Below the pieces are notes generated by a model, which made no database searches, was not told where the DNA came from, and worked only from the letters and a program-made list of their open reading frames with translations. A DNA stretch of 64,000 nucleotides from Lysinibacillus agricola. Lineage in GTDB: Bacteria; Bacillota; Bacilli; Bacillales_A; Planococcaceae. The stretch covers positions 3,971,501 to 4,035,500 of the forward strand of contig NZ_CP067341.1 of the NCBI RefSeq assembly GCF_016638705.1. Reading direction: 5' to 3'. Positions 17,802-26,866 of this stretch are shown here, one piece after another. Position numbers and translations under genes: made by a program. Within the stretch, counting starts at the first letter, position 1; every line of letters starts with the position of its first letter.

Positions 17802-20462
17802 TTAAATGGATTTAACATAATCATACACAGAAAGTAGTGCTTCATCAAGTTTTGATGCATCTTTTGCACCTGCCATCGCCATATCTGGACGACCGCCACC
17901 TTTACCAGCACATGCTTCTGCTACCATTTTTACGATATTTCCTGCATGGTAATTGCCACCAACTAAATCTTTTGTGACACCCGCACATAGCATAACCTTA
18001 TCGCCATCGACAGCACCAAGAACGATAACAGCTTTAGGCATTTTAGCTTTTAAGTCATCCATCATTTGGCGCAGTTGATTATTATCCTTCGCCTCAACTT
18101 TGGTAGAAAGAACTGTTACATCACCAAAAGTTTGCGCTGCATCCACAATAGCACCCGCTTGTGCATTTGCGATTTTTTGAGATAATGCCTCATTTTCACG
18201 TTGTAATTCTTTGTAGTCAGCTTGTAACGCATGTACTTTTGTCACAATATCTTTTGGATTTGCTTTTAATAAAGCTGCTGCATCGTTTAATAACGCTTCT
18301 TCTTCTTTTACTGTTTCATATGCAACTTTACCTGTAACGGCCTCAATACGGCGAGTACCTGCACCGATACCACCTTCTGAAACAATTTTGAAGAAGCCAA
18401 TTTCAGAAGAACGTTTTACGTGAATACCACCGCAAAGCTCAATAGAGTAGTCACCAATTGAAACAACGCGAACAACATCACCATATTTCTCACCGAATAA
18501 TGCCATTGCACCCATAGCTTTTGCTTCATCGATGCCCTTTTCTTCAATCACAACCTCTATATCATCCCACACTTTTTCATTTACGATACGTTCAATTTGC
18601 TGTAATTCCTCTTTTGTCACTTGACCGAAGTGAGAAAAGTCGAAGCGTAAACGATCAGGTCCTACATATGAACCTGCTTGGTTAACATGATCACCTAGTA
18701 CATCTTTTAATGCACGTTGCATAATATGTGTTGCTGTATGGTTTTTAATAATTAAATTACGTTCATCACGGTTAACTACTGCTTTCACCGCATCTTCAAC
18801 ATGCATTTCGCCAGATTCTACAAGTACTGTATGAAGCGGCTGACCATTTGGTGCTTTTTGTACATCTTTTACAATGGCAGTAAAGCTATCATTAGCAATA
18901 ACACCGCTATCCGCAATTTGACCACCCATTTCAGCATAGAATGGTGTTTTAGCTAAAATAACTAGTGCTTCTTGACCTTCAGATGCTACTTTTGTTACTT
19001 GACCATTAACAATCATCGCCGCAATTTCTGTGTCTACAGATAATGCATCAAAGCCTACAAATTCACTTGCAACCGTCAAGTTTGCTAACACTTCACTTTG
19101 TACTTGCATAGAGTCCACATCTTGACGAGCTGCACGTGCGCGTTCACGTTGTTCTTCCATTGCTGCTTCAAAGCCTTCATGGTCTACCTTCATGCCTACT
19201 TCTTCCGCATACTCTTCTGTTAATTCGATTGGGAAACCGTAAGTATCATATAAACGGAACGCATCTGCACCTGGAATATAGTCATGGCCAGCTGCTTTTT
19301 GAGCCTCTACTACTTCGTTAAAGATAGCAAGACCACCGTCTAATGTTTCATGGAAGCGAATTTCTTCATTTTTAATAACACGTTGGATAAACTCACATTT
19401 TTCCGTTACTTCTGGGTAGAAATCATTCATAATTTCACCAACAGTTGGTACTAATTCAAACATAAATGGCTTTTCAATACCGATTTGTTTTGCATAGCGC
19501 ACAGCTCGACGTAGTAAACGACGTAATACATAACCACGACCTTCATTTGAAGGAAGAGCACCATCACCAATGGCAAACGCCACTGTACGGATATGGTCCG
19601 CGATAACTTTAAATGGTGTGTTGATATCTTCTTCTGAACCGAAGATTTCACTTAGCGCTACTTCACCTGGAAGTTTATATTTGCGATTTGCTAACTGCTC
19701 GATTTTTTCAATAATAGGCATGAATAAATCAGTATCAAAGTTCGTTGGAACATTTTGAACAACTGATACGATACGCTCTAGACCCATACCAGTATCAATA
19801 TTTTGCTTTGGTAGCGGTGTATATGTGCCATCAGGATTATGGTTGAATTGAGAGAACACTAAGTTCCAAATTTCAAGATAGCGTTCATTTTCACCACCTG
19901 GATACATCTCTGGATCATTTTCATCTGAACCGTATTCTTCCCCACGGTCATAAAAAATTTCTGAGTTAGGACCAGATGGACCTTCACCAATATCCCAGAA
20001 GTTCCCCTCTAGTCGGATTAAACGCTCTTCAGGAATACCAATTTCGTTATGCCAAACGTCATACGCTTCTTGATCTTCAGGATGGATAGTAATAGATAAA
20101 AGCTCCGGATCAAAGCCCATCCATTTTTTATTTGTTAAGAATTCCCATGCAAAATGAATAGCTTCTTTTTTAAAGTAATCCCCAATTGAGAAGTTACCAA
20201 GCATTTCAAAAAACGTATGGTGTCGAGCCGTTTTACCTACGTTTTCAATATCATTTGTACGAATTGATTTTTGAGCATTTGTAATACGTGGATTGTCAGG
20301 AATGATACGACCATCGAAATATGGTTTAAGTGTTGCAACACCTGAGTTAATCCAAAGTAATGATGGGTCATTGATTGGCACAAGCGGTGCTGATGGCTCA
20401 TGATGATGACCTTTTTCTTTAAAGAATTCTAAATACATGCGGCGAATTTCTACTGCTTTCAT
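17802..20462 (-). CDS. alaS: Alanyl-tRNA synthetase
   Basis: Charges tRNA-Ala. The 886-residue protein has class II motif 1 near [20 protein letters not shown] and [10 protein letters not shown], the editing-domain zinc motif (HTATHIM and, downstream, ELCGGIHV with the Cys), and a C-terminal DHHA1 domain with [11 protein letters not shown] start at [10 protein letters not shown], preceded by TTGGGAGGAA. The longer open frame runs into the T-box leader and is not coding. Confidence 0.97.
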   Translation of the reverse strand: MKAVEIRRMYLEFFKEKGHHHEPSAPLVPINDPSLLWINSGVATLKPYFDGRIIPDNPRITNAQKSIRTNDIENVGKTARHHTFFEMLGNFSIGDYFKKEAIHFAWEFLTNKKWMGFDPELLSITIHPEDQEAYDVWHNEIGIPEERLIRLEGNFWDIGEGPSGPNSEIFYDRGEEYGSDENDPEMYPGGENERYLEIWNLVFSQFNHNPDGTYTPLPKQNIDTGMGLERIVSVVQNVPTNFDTDLFMPIIEKIEQLANRKYKLPGEVALSEIFGSEEDINTPFKVIADHIRTVAFAIGDGALPSNEGRGYVLRRLLRRAVRYAKQIGIEKPFMFELVPTVGEIMNDFYPEVTEKCEFIQRVIKNEEIRFHETLDGGLAIFNEVVEAQKAAGHDYIPGADAFRLYDTYGFPIELTEEYAEEVGMKVDHEGFEAAMEEQRERARAARQDVDSMQVQSEVLANLTVASEFVGFDALSVDTEIAAMIVNGQVTKVASEGQEALVILAKTPFYAEMGGQIADSGVIANDSFTAIVKDVQKAPNGQPLHTVLVESGEMHVEDAVKAVVNRDERNLIIKNHTATHIMQRALKDVLGDHVNQAGSYVGPDRLRFDFSHFGQVTKEELQQIERIVNEKVWDDIEVVIEEKGIDEAKAMGAMALFGEKYGDVVRVVSIGDYSIELCGGIHVKRSSEIGFFKIVSEGGIGAGTRRIEAVTGKVAYETVKEEEALLNDAAALLKANPKDIVTKVHALQADYKELQRENEALSQKIANAQAGAIVDAAQTFGDVTVLSTKVEAKDNNQLRQMMDDLKAKMPKAVIVLGAVDGDKVMLCAGVTKDLVGGNYHAGNIVKMVAEACAGKGGGRPDMAMAGAKDASKLDEALLSVYDYVKSI

Positions 20463-20522
20463 ATGAAAAGTTCCTCCCAATATGTTTTGTAAAATCACGA
20501 TATGAATCCGCAAATCAACATA

Positions 20523-20757
20523 AAAAAAGCCCCCATCCCAATAAAGGGACGAGGACTTGTGATTTTCTCGCGGTACCACCCTAGTTGTAAGTAAAAGTAT
20601 ACTTACCTCTTTAGCACTTGTAACGTAAGTGAACGGCAGGGATTAACTGCACTCTGGAGTAGCTTTCGGTATTTGCTATTGTGAGGATTTTTTCAGCCAA
20701 GAAATCCCTTTCTTTTACACGCACAAATACGTACTTGTTCCATCATTGTTTTTACTA
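20523..20757 (-). promoter_or_regulatory. T-box riboswitch leader of alaS
   Basis: On the minus strand the T-box sequence AGGGTGGTACCGCG (20569-20582) pairs with uncharged tRNA. It is followed by a terminator built on CGTCCC/GGGATG arms and a T run (20523-20555). Upstream is a stem-I region of about 150 nt with AGTA-type bulge sequence. By position the specifier should be an Ala codon; a GCT in the stem-I loop is a candidate. Confidence 0.9.
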
Positions 20758-20759
20758 TT

Positions 20760-20982
20760 TTCTAACGAGCATTATAAAAAAAATATTTTCTTCTGTCAAT
20801 TGGTACTATAATTGCTAATCGTAACAAAGCTCATTTGAGTTCGTCATTTAAGTGTTTATAGAATAGTAGATTTTCTTCTTCAATTACTGAAAAATTCTTA
20901 TTGTGACGTATCATATTAAAGTATTCGTTTACTTCAACATTAGAATTTATTCTATTAAAATGGTATAAGTCATTCCACTATG
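20760..20982. other. Gap between the corA triplet and the alaS leader
   Basis: AT-rich and without an ORF or a strong terminator. It must contain the alaS promoter, which I could not place with confidence. Confidence 0.3.
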
Positions 20983-21936
20983 CTATCGAGAAAAATAATT
21001 TTTTTTGTAAAAAACGAAGGTAGACAAACCAGTCAACAAGACCATTACGACCATTACTACCCAAAATGCATTTGATGTATTTTGATATGGTAGCGGCACA
21101 TTCATCCCATAAATGCTGGCAATTAACATCGGCACCGACAATATGATTGTAAATGAAGCGAGTAATTTGAGTACTTGGCTTACGTTGTTTTGAATTACGT
21201 TACCATATGCATCCATAATATTATTTAAATTAACTTGATTGATTTCCGTCACTTCATACGCTTGATCTATCTCAATAAGCACGTCGTCTAAAATATTTGC
21301 ATCGTCTTCATCTAATATGATATTGCTCCCCTGTAATGTTTTTTGCATAGTAAATTTCATCTGTTTTAGTGATGTTACCATATATATAAGACTTTCATTC
21401 AAGTATAGTAATGTGTACAACTCACTATTACGATATGACTTGGCAAGTTCCCTTTCTGCTAAAGAGACTTCCCGTTCAATAGTAGCTAAAATATCAATAT
21501 ACGCCCGCGCAGTTATACTTAATATATTTAAGGTGTTGCGCGTTTTCATGTGTGTCTCAAAAAGAGTCATCTCGCCATTAAACAGATCTTTCATGAAAGG
21601 TAGCTCTTCTCTACATATCGTAATCATATGATGTTCAGTGTGAACGATACCCATAGGAATTGTTCGATATTTCACGTCTTGAGAAGAGCTCTCAACATCT
21701 ATTCGATCATAAGGAATATGAATAACAATCAAGACAGCCCCGTCACGTTCTTCAATTCGCGGGCGTTCTTCTATATCGAGTGAATCGGTTAAAAAATCGC
21801 TTGGAATAGCAAGAGCTGCCATCACATGTTCAATTTCACTGGATGTTGGTGCTTCGAGATGAAGCCAACTGTTATAACCAATATTTGATGTTTGCTCAAA
21901 CTTACCTTCAGAATTACTTTTGTATATTAAAAGCAT
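20983..21936 (-). CDS. CorA-family magnesium transporter, copy C
   Basis: A 317-residue CorA protein: an N-terminal cytoplasmic funnel domain, a long helix, then two C-terminal membrane helices (about 255-275 and 290-310). The signature YGMN and following VPLP are intact between them. It is third of three tandem corA genes behind one M-box leader. Pairwise the three proteins share motifs (DSLDI.ERPR, YRTIP.GI) but differ widely, so the duplication is old. A role in Mg2+ (or Co2+/Ni2+) transport follows from the family. Confidence 0.9.
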   Translation of the reverse strand: MLLIYKSNSEGKFEQTSNIGYNSWLHLEAPTSSEIEHVMAALAIPSDFLTDSLDIEERPRIEERDGAVLIVIHIPYDRIDVESSSQDVKYRTIPMGIVHTEHHMITICREELPFMKDLFNGEMTLFETHMKTRNTLNILSITARAYIDILATIEREVSLAERELAKSYRNSELYTLLYLNESLIYMVTSLKQMKFTMQKTLQGSNIILDEDDANILDDVLIEIDQAYEVTEINQVNLNNIMDAYGNVIQNNVSQVLKLLASFTIILSVPMLIASIYGMNVPLPYQNTSNAFWVVMVVMVLLTGLSTFVFYKKNYFSR

Positions 21937-21975
21937 TTTGATACACTTCCTTTCTTATATACAGTGTAAAAAATA

Positions 21976-22926
21976 TTAAAAACGTAAAAATTTTGTTTTG
22001 TAAAATACGTAGACAAGACCTCCACTAATGCCTGCCATGAGCCCAATAATCACCGTAAACATGAATGGTTGATCTTCATAAGGCAATGGAACGTTCATTG
22101 CGAAAATACTCCCCATAATAGTTGGAATCATCAGGACAATAGTAATGGTAGTTAGTATTTTCAAAACGCTATTTAGGTTATTATGAGTGATTGCCGCGTA
22201 CGCATCCATTAGATTACTTAAACTAAGACTACGCATTTCCGTTACTTCCGCTGCTTGTTCAAGGTCTACTAGCGCATTATGCAGCATTTTCTCATCTTCT
22301 TCATATAGTTTTATATCTTGCCCTTTGGAAAGGTGTAAAAATACATTGTGCATAGCTCTCAAAGATGTTGAAAAATATACTAAACTTTTATTGATATTAA
22401 TCAAGCCGAATAGCTCGCGGTTGTTATGTGATTCTTTCAATTCTTGTTGTAATCGTCCAACTTGTACTTTTATTCGCTTGAGAAAATCAAGATACGACTG
22501 GGCAATTGCTTCAAAAAGTAGCAATGTTATTCGAGTCTTCATATGCGTTTGAAATGTTCCATACTTCCCTGAAAATATATCTCTACATATTGGATTGTCT
22601 TTTTTTGTAACAATCACCAAATGATCTTTCACATGGATAATGCCGATTGGTATCGTCCGATAAGGAATTTCTTCGTACAAACGTTCCTCATTCATCGCCA
22701 CAGGAGAATTGAGAATGATGACCATTGACGAATCATCCTTTTCAATCCGAGGTCGCTCATTGATGTCTAAGGAATCGCGAATAAAATCTTTTGGAATATT
22801 AAGTTTATTTGAAACTTGAGAAATTTCGGTATCTGTCGGATCCACAAGATAAAGCAACGTGTTGTGGACAATGTTAGATACCAGTTGTAATTGACCTGAT
22901 GAATTACTTTGGTATATCGTAAGCAT
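21976..22926 (-). CDS. CorA-family protein with altered GMN motif, copy B
   Basis: A 316-residue CorA-like protein with the same layout as its neighbours, but the signature reads FAMNVPLP: the Gly of GMN is Ala (codon GCA). In studied CorA channels the GMN loop forms the ion selectivity filter and most substitutions stop transport. The rest of the protein and the second membrane helix are intact, so this is not simple decay. It may have other selectivity or act within mixed pentamers. Confidence 0.88.
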   Translation of the reverse strand: MLTIYQSNSSGQLQLVSNIVHNTLLYLVDPTDTEISQVSNKLNIPKDFIRDSLDINERPRIEKDDSSMVIILNSPVAMNEERLYEEIPYRTIPIGIIHVKDHLVIVTKKDNPICRDIFSGKYGTFQTHMKTRITLLLFEAIAQSYLDFLKRIKVQVGRLQQELKESHNNRELFGLININKSLVYFSTSLRAMHNVFLHLSKGQDIKLYEEDEKMLHNALVDLEQAAEVTEMRSLSLSNLMDAYAAITHNNLNSVLKILTTITIVLMIPTIMGSIFAMNVPLPYEDQPFMFTVIIGLMAGISGGLVYVFYKTKFLRF

Positions 22927-22947
22927 CTTTTTTCCTCACTTTCTCTT

Positions 22948-23883
22948 TTAAAATAGCTTTGTTTTGTAAAATATCCATCCTGTCAACAAGCTAATGACTG
23001 TGGAGATGGACATAAGGACTGCTAATGCGTATTCTTCATCCTGCTTTGGTAATGGGAAATTCATCCCATATATCGTTGCGACCATCGTCGGAAACGTCAA
23101 GATAATCGTAAAAGCAGTTAAAACTTTCACTACGACACTAAGGTTAATTTCAATTGCAGCAGAATAAGCGTCCATTAAATTACTTAAATTTTCGTTGTAA
23201 ATTTGTGATGTATCGAATGCTTGCTGCATCTCATTAAAAGTAGCTTGCATCCGTTTTTCATCTTCTTCGTTCATCTCCAAGTTCAGCACTCTTGACAATT
23301 TTTTCAGCATCACAAGATTGACTTTTAGCGCCTTTGAGAAATAAACAAGACTTTTATTTATATTGAGCAAAGTATACACTTCACTGTTTTTTATCGATTT
23401 TTGTATTATTTTTTCAGATACAATAACTTTTTGATCAATATCATCAAGGCAATGTAAATAGTAACGGGCCGAAACAAGCAATAGCTGTAAAATATAAGAT
23501 GCGCTCATATTGGGGTAAATATCCTTAACAAGAATATTGCTAAATTCCTGTAAAATAGGATGATTGACGCGACAAATTATAACAATTACATCATTTGTTT
23601 GAATAATACCAATCGGAATTGTCCTATATGGTATAACTTCACCATTTGGCATTTTTATTGGCACATTGACAATCATCAAAAAATCATTCCCATTTTTTTC
23701 TACACGTGATCGTTCATCAATATCGAGGGAGTCACTGATAAAGTCAATTGGTACTCCAAGGTGACTAACAACGTACTGAATCTCCTCTTCTGATGGTTCC
23801 GTGAGATATACACAGCTACCCTGAACGATCTTGGACTGTTCTTGCAGTAGCCCTTCTCCGCCACTTTTATAGATTTTAAGCAT
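22948..23883 (-). CDS. CorA-family magnesium transporter, copy A
   Basis: A 311-residue CorA protein with intact YGMNFPLP between its two C-terminal helices. It is first of the three tandem copies and follows the M-box leader directly, so low magnesium should raise its expression. GGAGGACGATTCG sits before the ATG, and that site lies within an overlapping upstream ORF (23700-23969) that has an even stronger ribosome binding site. Confidence 0.9.
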   Translation of the reverse strand: MLKIYKSGGEGLLQEQSKIVQGSCVYLTEPSEEEIQYVVSHLGVPIDFISDSLDIDERSRVEKNGNDFLMIVNVPIKMPNGEVIPYRTIPIGIIQTNDVIVIICRVNHPILQEFSNILVKDIYPNMSASYILQLLLVSARYYLHCLDDIDQKVIVSEKIIQKSIKNSEVYTLLNINKSLVYFSKALKVNLVMLKKLSRVLNLEMNEEDEKRMQATFNEMQQAFDTSQIYNENLSNLMDAYSAAIEINLSVVVKVLTAFTIILTFPTMVATIYGMNFPLPKQDEEYALAVLMSISTVISLLTGWIFYKTKLF

Positions 23884-23969
23884 CGAATCGTCCTCCTAAT
23901 CTGTTGAATTAAAACAGATCTTAGTTTTTTACTCCTACTATCTCCATCGGTCATACTTGGACTCTCCAT
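23700..23969 (-). CDS. Possible upstream ORF overlapping corA copy A
   Basis: An 89-codon frame whose ATG follows AAAGGAGGGGGTC, the best ribosome binding site in the operon. It runs through the corA start in another frame for about 180 bases. The product (MESPSMTDGDSRSKKLRS...) matches no family I know. It could be a regulatory uORF between the M-box and corA, or only its first 28 codons may matter. Confidence 0.3.
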   Translation of the reverse strand: MESPSMTDGDSRSKKLRSVLIQQIRRTIRCLKSIKVAEKGYCKNSPRSFRVAVYISRNHQKRRFSTLLVTLEYQLTLSVTPSILMNDHV

Positions 23970-24050
23970 CTTGACCCCCTCCTTTCTGAAAGTGAACTCT
24001 TATTCTCTTGCTAAAAGGGCAATGTGTAATAAGATTCTTTTTGTGAAACT

Positions 24051-24077
24051 AAAAAACCCTCTAGGAGTCCTAGAGGG
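24051..24077 (-). terminator. M-box-controlled terminator before the corA operon
   Basis: Hairpin CCCTCTAGGACTCCTAGAGGG followed by TTTTTT on the minus strand, about 50 nt after the M-box aptamer. Confidence 0.85.
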
Positions 24078-24125
24078 TATAAAAAAGTGCACAAAAAATA
24101 AAGCAGCACAAAAAAGCACTTTCGA

Positions 24126-24289
24126 TTCCCCCTAGTCGAGTTTTAGCACTATACACCGTAAAGAAATGGAATCATCTCTTAGCCACCTTATGAAAAGCCT
24201 TAATCCGGCAGTTCCTGTTCTACCCATGGGTATCTTTCGATATTTCTGGGCAGTGGCCTATGTTTGTATAGGAGCCTCACCTAACGAGG
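24126..24289 (-). promoter_or_regulatory. M-box (ykoK) magnesium riboswitch, corA side
   Basis: The conserved M-box text is present in order: CGTTAGGTGAGGCTCCTAT, CATAGGCCACTGCCCAGAAA, TCGAAAGATACCCATGGGT, GGATTAAGGCTTTTCATAAG, and GTGCTAAAACTCGACTAGG. M-boxes bind Mg2+ and, when occupied, favour the downstream terminator. It differs from the + strand copy at 25315 by only two bases over the whole aptamer. Confidence 0.95.
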
Positions 24290-24309
24290 TAATATTTAAT
24301 TTCCTCGCC

Positions 24310-24338
24310 ATCGTAATCCCTATTTTTAAATTTGTCAA
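24310..24338 (-). promoter_or_regulatory. Sigma-A promoter of the corA M-box leader
   Basis: TTGACA (24333-24338), 17 bases, TACGAT (24310-24315) on the minus strand, placing the transcript start about 14 bases before the M-box. Confidence 0.75.
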
Positions 24339-24339
24339 G

Positions 24340-24973
24340 AGTATATTAATATTCCCAAAGTACTTTTTATTACAAATTTCTGTTTAAAACAAGCGGTGAA
24401 TGGAGGAGTCTTCACTTTAAAATTTGCTGTAGTTTACAAAAAAAATTTTAATCAAGACAGATAAAAAACATTCGTAATTTATATTTATACTCTGTTTTAA
24501 ACCACTTTCTCTATTCCATTCAGTTGTTCAAGTGAAGAAGTGATGAGAAACTTTTACGCTGTTAACCTAGCGACTCACATATCACCAAAAGGATATATTT
24601 TAGAGGCTCTTCACCAAAATATGTACTTAACTGCACATTCCCCGCGGGCGTGTCCTCCCTCTCGCCTCCATGCGTTTTCATAACCTACTTTTTTAATCAA
24701 GAGCAGAGTTTAGTCTTGACCCTTTTTAGATTAACAAAAATTTTTTAATCTTATATCGAGGCATTGAAACTAAGTAAATCAACTGTATTTTTTGTTCAGC
24801 TAAAGCAATTCGAATCCAAGAAACATACGTATTATGAAAAGAACTTAACAGCTTTAGATTGTTACAGAGGCTATTGATTATCATAAATAGTGATTGCACA
24901 AATCTGTTTATTCACTTCAACCCCATAATTTGATTTGAGGTTGAAAGACATGCCTTTGTAAGCATAAAAATAA
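24340..24973. other. Spacer between the two M-box leaders
   Basis: AT-rich and without a supported gene. It includes a short GC-rich patch near 24640-24680 (CCCGCGGGCG) and fragments resembling repeat ends. Confidence 0.4.
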
Positions 24974-25210
24974 GGCTCATCACCAAAAATTAGAAATAAC
25001 ATTTGTTAAAACGTATGTCATTTGTATAAGTAGATTGGAATAGAGGCTGGGCGACTCATTGGGGATCACAGCGTCACAAATGAGTACCTGGAGCGAGGGC
25101 AGTAGAGGAACGTGGGCTAAAAGCATCCCTGTGATAACGTCTTCGTGACCAACATCCTGCTACTGACGCTTTGCTTTCGCTACTAAAACATTTGCTGAAT
25201 GAAGATAAAC
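24974..25210. repeat. Mosaic palindromic repeat, copy between the M-boxes
   Basis: An inverted copy: GGCTCATCACCAAAAATTAG at the left, AACGTATGTCATTT, GGCTGGGCGACTCATTGGGG, CCTGTGATAACGTCTTCGTG, then one GCTTTGCTTTCGC core and the boundary block AACATTTGCTGAATGAAGAT. Confidence 0.75.
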
Positions 25211-25266
25211 TATTTCCCTGATACAGTTTTAAGATTTTAACTTTCAGAAAAATAAATAATTGGTTG

Positions 25267-25295
25267 TTGACAATAAAAATTATTCAGAGTACAAT
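25267..25295 (+). promoter_or_regulatory. Sigma-A promoter of the second M-box leader
   Basis: TTGACA (25267-25272), 17 bases, TACAAT (25290-25295), about 20 bases before the M-box. Confidence 0.8.
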
Positions 25296-25314
25296 TCACC
25301 TGAAAACAATAAGT

Positions 25315-25478
25315 CCTCGTTAGGTGAGGCTCCTATGCAAACATAGGCCACTGCCCAGAAATATCGAAAGATGCCCATGGGTAGAACAGGAACTGCCGGA
25401 TTAAGGCTTTTCATAAGGTGGCTAAGAGATGATTCCATTTCTTTACGGTGTATAGTGCTAAAACTCGACTAGGGGGAA
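25315..25478 (+). promoter_or_regulatory. M-box magnesium riboswitch, mgtC side
   Basis: Same conserved blocks as the corA-side copy and nearly identical to it in inverted orientation; the match continues into GGGGAATCGAAAGTGC. It faces rightward toward mgtC, but between them lie its own terminator, a small ORF and a second terminator. Confidence 0.95.
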
Positions 25479-25527
25479 TCGAAAGTGCTTTTTTGTGTTT
25501 TTTTGTTTTTTTTGCGCGCTTTTCACC

Positions 25528-25555
25528 CCCTCTAAATCGTTAGAGGGTTTTTTTA
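25528..25555 (+). terminator. M-box-controlled terminator
   Basis: CCCTCTAAATCGTTAGAGGG followed by a run of Ts, matching the position of the corA-side terminator. Confidence 0.85.
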
Positions 25556-25586
25556 TTTTATTTGACTTAAAAGGGGGAAACATGTG

Positions 25587-25694
25587 ATGGATAGTTATTC
25601 GATATGGCAATTCATATTTTTAAATAATTCAAATACGGCAAAAGGCAGAGTTTTTGTGTTCAGTCCGCACATGTCCCTTTCATTAATAATCTGA
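25587..25694 (+). CDS. Possible 35-residue ORF behind the M-box
   Basis: ATG preceded by AAAGGGGGAAAC, the first start codon with a ribosome binding site after the riboswitch terminator. The peptide begins MDSYSIWQFIFLNN and ends SPHMSLSLII. It could be the stump of a deleted transporter gene or a genuine small protein. A terminator follows at 25773. I do not recognise it. Confidence 0.35.
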   Translation: MDSYSIWQFIFLNNSNTAKGRVFVFSPHMSLSLII

Positions 25695-25772
25695 TTATTA
25701 ATTTACATTAAATTAGAAATATTAAGATAGGTTTATTGATGTGTACTTCGAACAAGATACATTCTAAGCAAG

Positions 25773-25800
25773 AAGCTCCCTTTTTTATGGGAGCTTTTTT
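25773..25800 (+). terminator. Terminator after the M-box small ORF
   Basis: AAGCTCCC/GGGAGCTT arms followed by a T tract. It would stop read-through from the M-box before mgtC. Confidence 0.8.
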
Positions 25801-26067
25801 ATCTGTGCGAAAGCAAAGCGGCAGCTACAAATGTTTTCTGTAGCGAAAGCGAAGCGACAGCTACAAGTGTTTTCTGTAGCGAAAGCGAAGCGACAGCTAC
25901 AAGTGTTTTCTGTAGCGAAAGCGAAGCGGCAGCTACAAGTGTTTTCTGTAGCGAAAGCGAAGCGACAGCTACAAGTGTTTTCTGTAGCGAAAGCGAAGCG
26001 ACAGCTACAAGTGTTTTCTGTAGCGAAAGCGAAGCGACAGCTACAATTACGCCAAGGCGAAATTGAT
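25801..26067. repeat. Tandem array of 36 bp units
   Basis: Six near-perfect 36 bp units plus a diverged first one, unit TGTTTTCTGTAGCGAAAGCG followed by AAGCGACAGCTACAAG. Each unit can pair TGTAGC with GCTACA. There is no spacer between units. The right boundary is ACAATTACGCCAAGGCGAAA, seen inverted at 8527 and 45948. The unit length keeps a reading frame open, which explains a spurious 84-codon ORF. Confidence 0.9.
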
Positions 26068-26131
26068 ATTATTTTTTTATTTTAGTGGCATTCTACAAAC
26101 AGAAGTGAAGACATTGAAGAGGTGATCGATA

Positions 26132-26848
26132 ATGATAGTGACAATGACAGTAGAAATGATAATCAAGCTAAGTATGGCTTTACTATTCGGATTATTGATT
26201 GGGATTGACAGACAGATTAAACAAAAACAACTTGGCCTAAGACCTAGTATGGTCATTTGTATTGCTAGTTGTTTACTAACAATCGTCTCCATAGAAGCAT
26301 TCGGAAAAATTCGAGGTGCAAATCATCCGAATATGGATCCAATGCGACTTGCCGCTCAAATTGTAAGTGGGGTTGGTTTCATTGGTGCTGGCGTTATTTT
26401 ACGAAGAAGTAACGAGGTTATTTCCGGCCTTACTTCCGCTGCGCTAATCTGGTCAGCTTCTGCCCTTGGAATTACTATTGGGGCGGGGTTTTATCTAGAA
26501 GCAACATGTGCTGTAATCCTCTTGATGGGGGCTGTCAACATTGTCCCTTTTCTCATTAAAACTTTAGGTCTATCAACTCTCAATCGCCAGGAAATCTCAT
26601 TAAAGATTATAGTGGAATCTAATTATCGTATGACTGAATTAATTAAAATGATTGAGCATAGAGGACAAAATGAACTATCTAAAAAAATAGAGTATAAAAT
26701 TCGGCATTTTAAGCTCAAAGATATTGATAATGATCACCAATTAATTGACTTAGTTCTTTCCGTACCAGAAGATCAATATACGACGGAAATTTATTATTAT
26801 GTCAAAAAGATTGATCACGTTCTTAGTGTCGAAATTGAGGATTTGTAA
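26132..26848 (+). CDS. mgtC: MgtC/SapB family membrane protein
   Basis: 238 residues: four to five membrane helices in the first 150 residues with the family motifs GLLIGIDRQ, SGVGFIGAGVILR and GLTSAALIWSASALG, then a soluble ACT-like C-terminal domain. MgtC proteins help bacteria live with low magnesium, not by transport but by affecting ATP synthase or other targets. GAGGTGATCG precedes the ATG. It is followed 18 bp on by the MgtE-like sensor gene, so the two form an operon. Confidence 0.9.
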   Translation: MIVTMTVEMIIKLSMALLFGLLIGIDRQIKQKQLGLRPSMVICIASCLLTIVSIEAFGKIRGANHPNMDPMRLAAQIVSGVGFIGAGVILRRSNEVISGLTSAALIWSASALGITIGAGFYLEATCAVILLMGAVNIVPFLIKTLGLSTLNRQEISLKIIVESNYRMTELIKMIEHRGQNELSKKIEYKIRHFKLKDIDNDHQLIDLVLSVPEDQYTTEIYYYVKKIDHVLSVEIEDL

Positions 26849-26866
26849 TAGAGAGGAGCATCTAAA

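Noticed and set aside
20463..20579. N-terminal extension of alanyl-tRNA synthetase
   Set aside because: The extra 39 codons overlap the T-box terminator; the internal ATG has TTGGGAGGAA and the conserved AlaRS N terminus.
24166..24387. 73-residue plus-strand ORF
   Set aside because: It is the antisense reading of the corA-side M-box and its promoter.
25801..26067. CRISPR array
   Set aside because: Repeats are directly adjacent 36 bp units without spacers, and no cas genes are present.
25831..26085. 84-residue repetitive protein (VAKAKRQLQVFS units)
   Set aside because: It is the translation of the 36 bp repeat array; the same DNA is open in other frames, has no ribosome binding site, and the array occurs in non-coding places in both directions.
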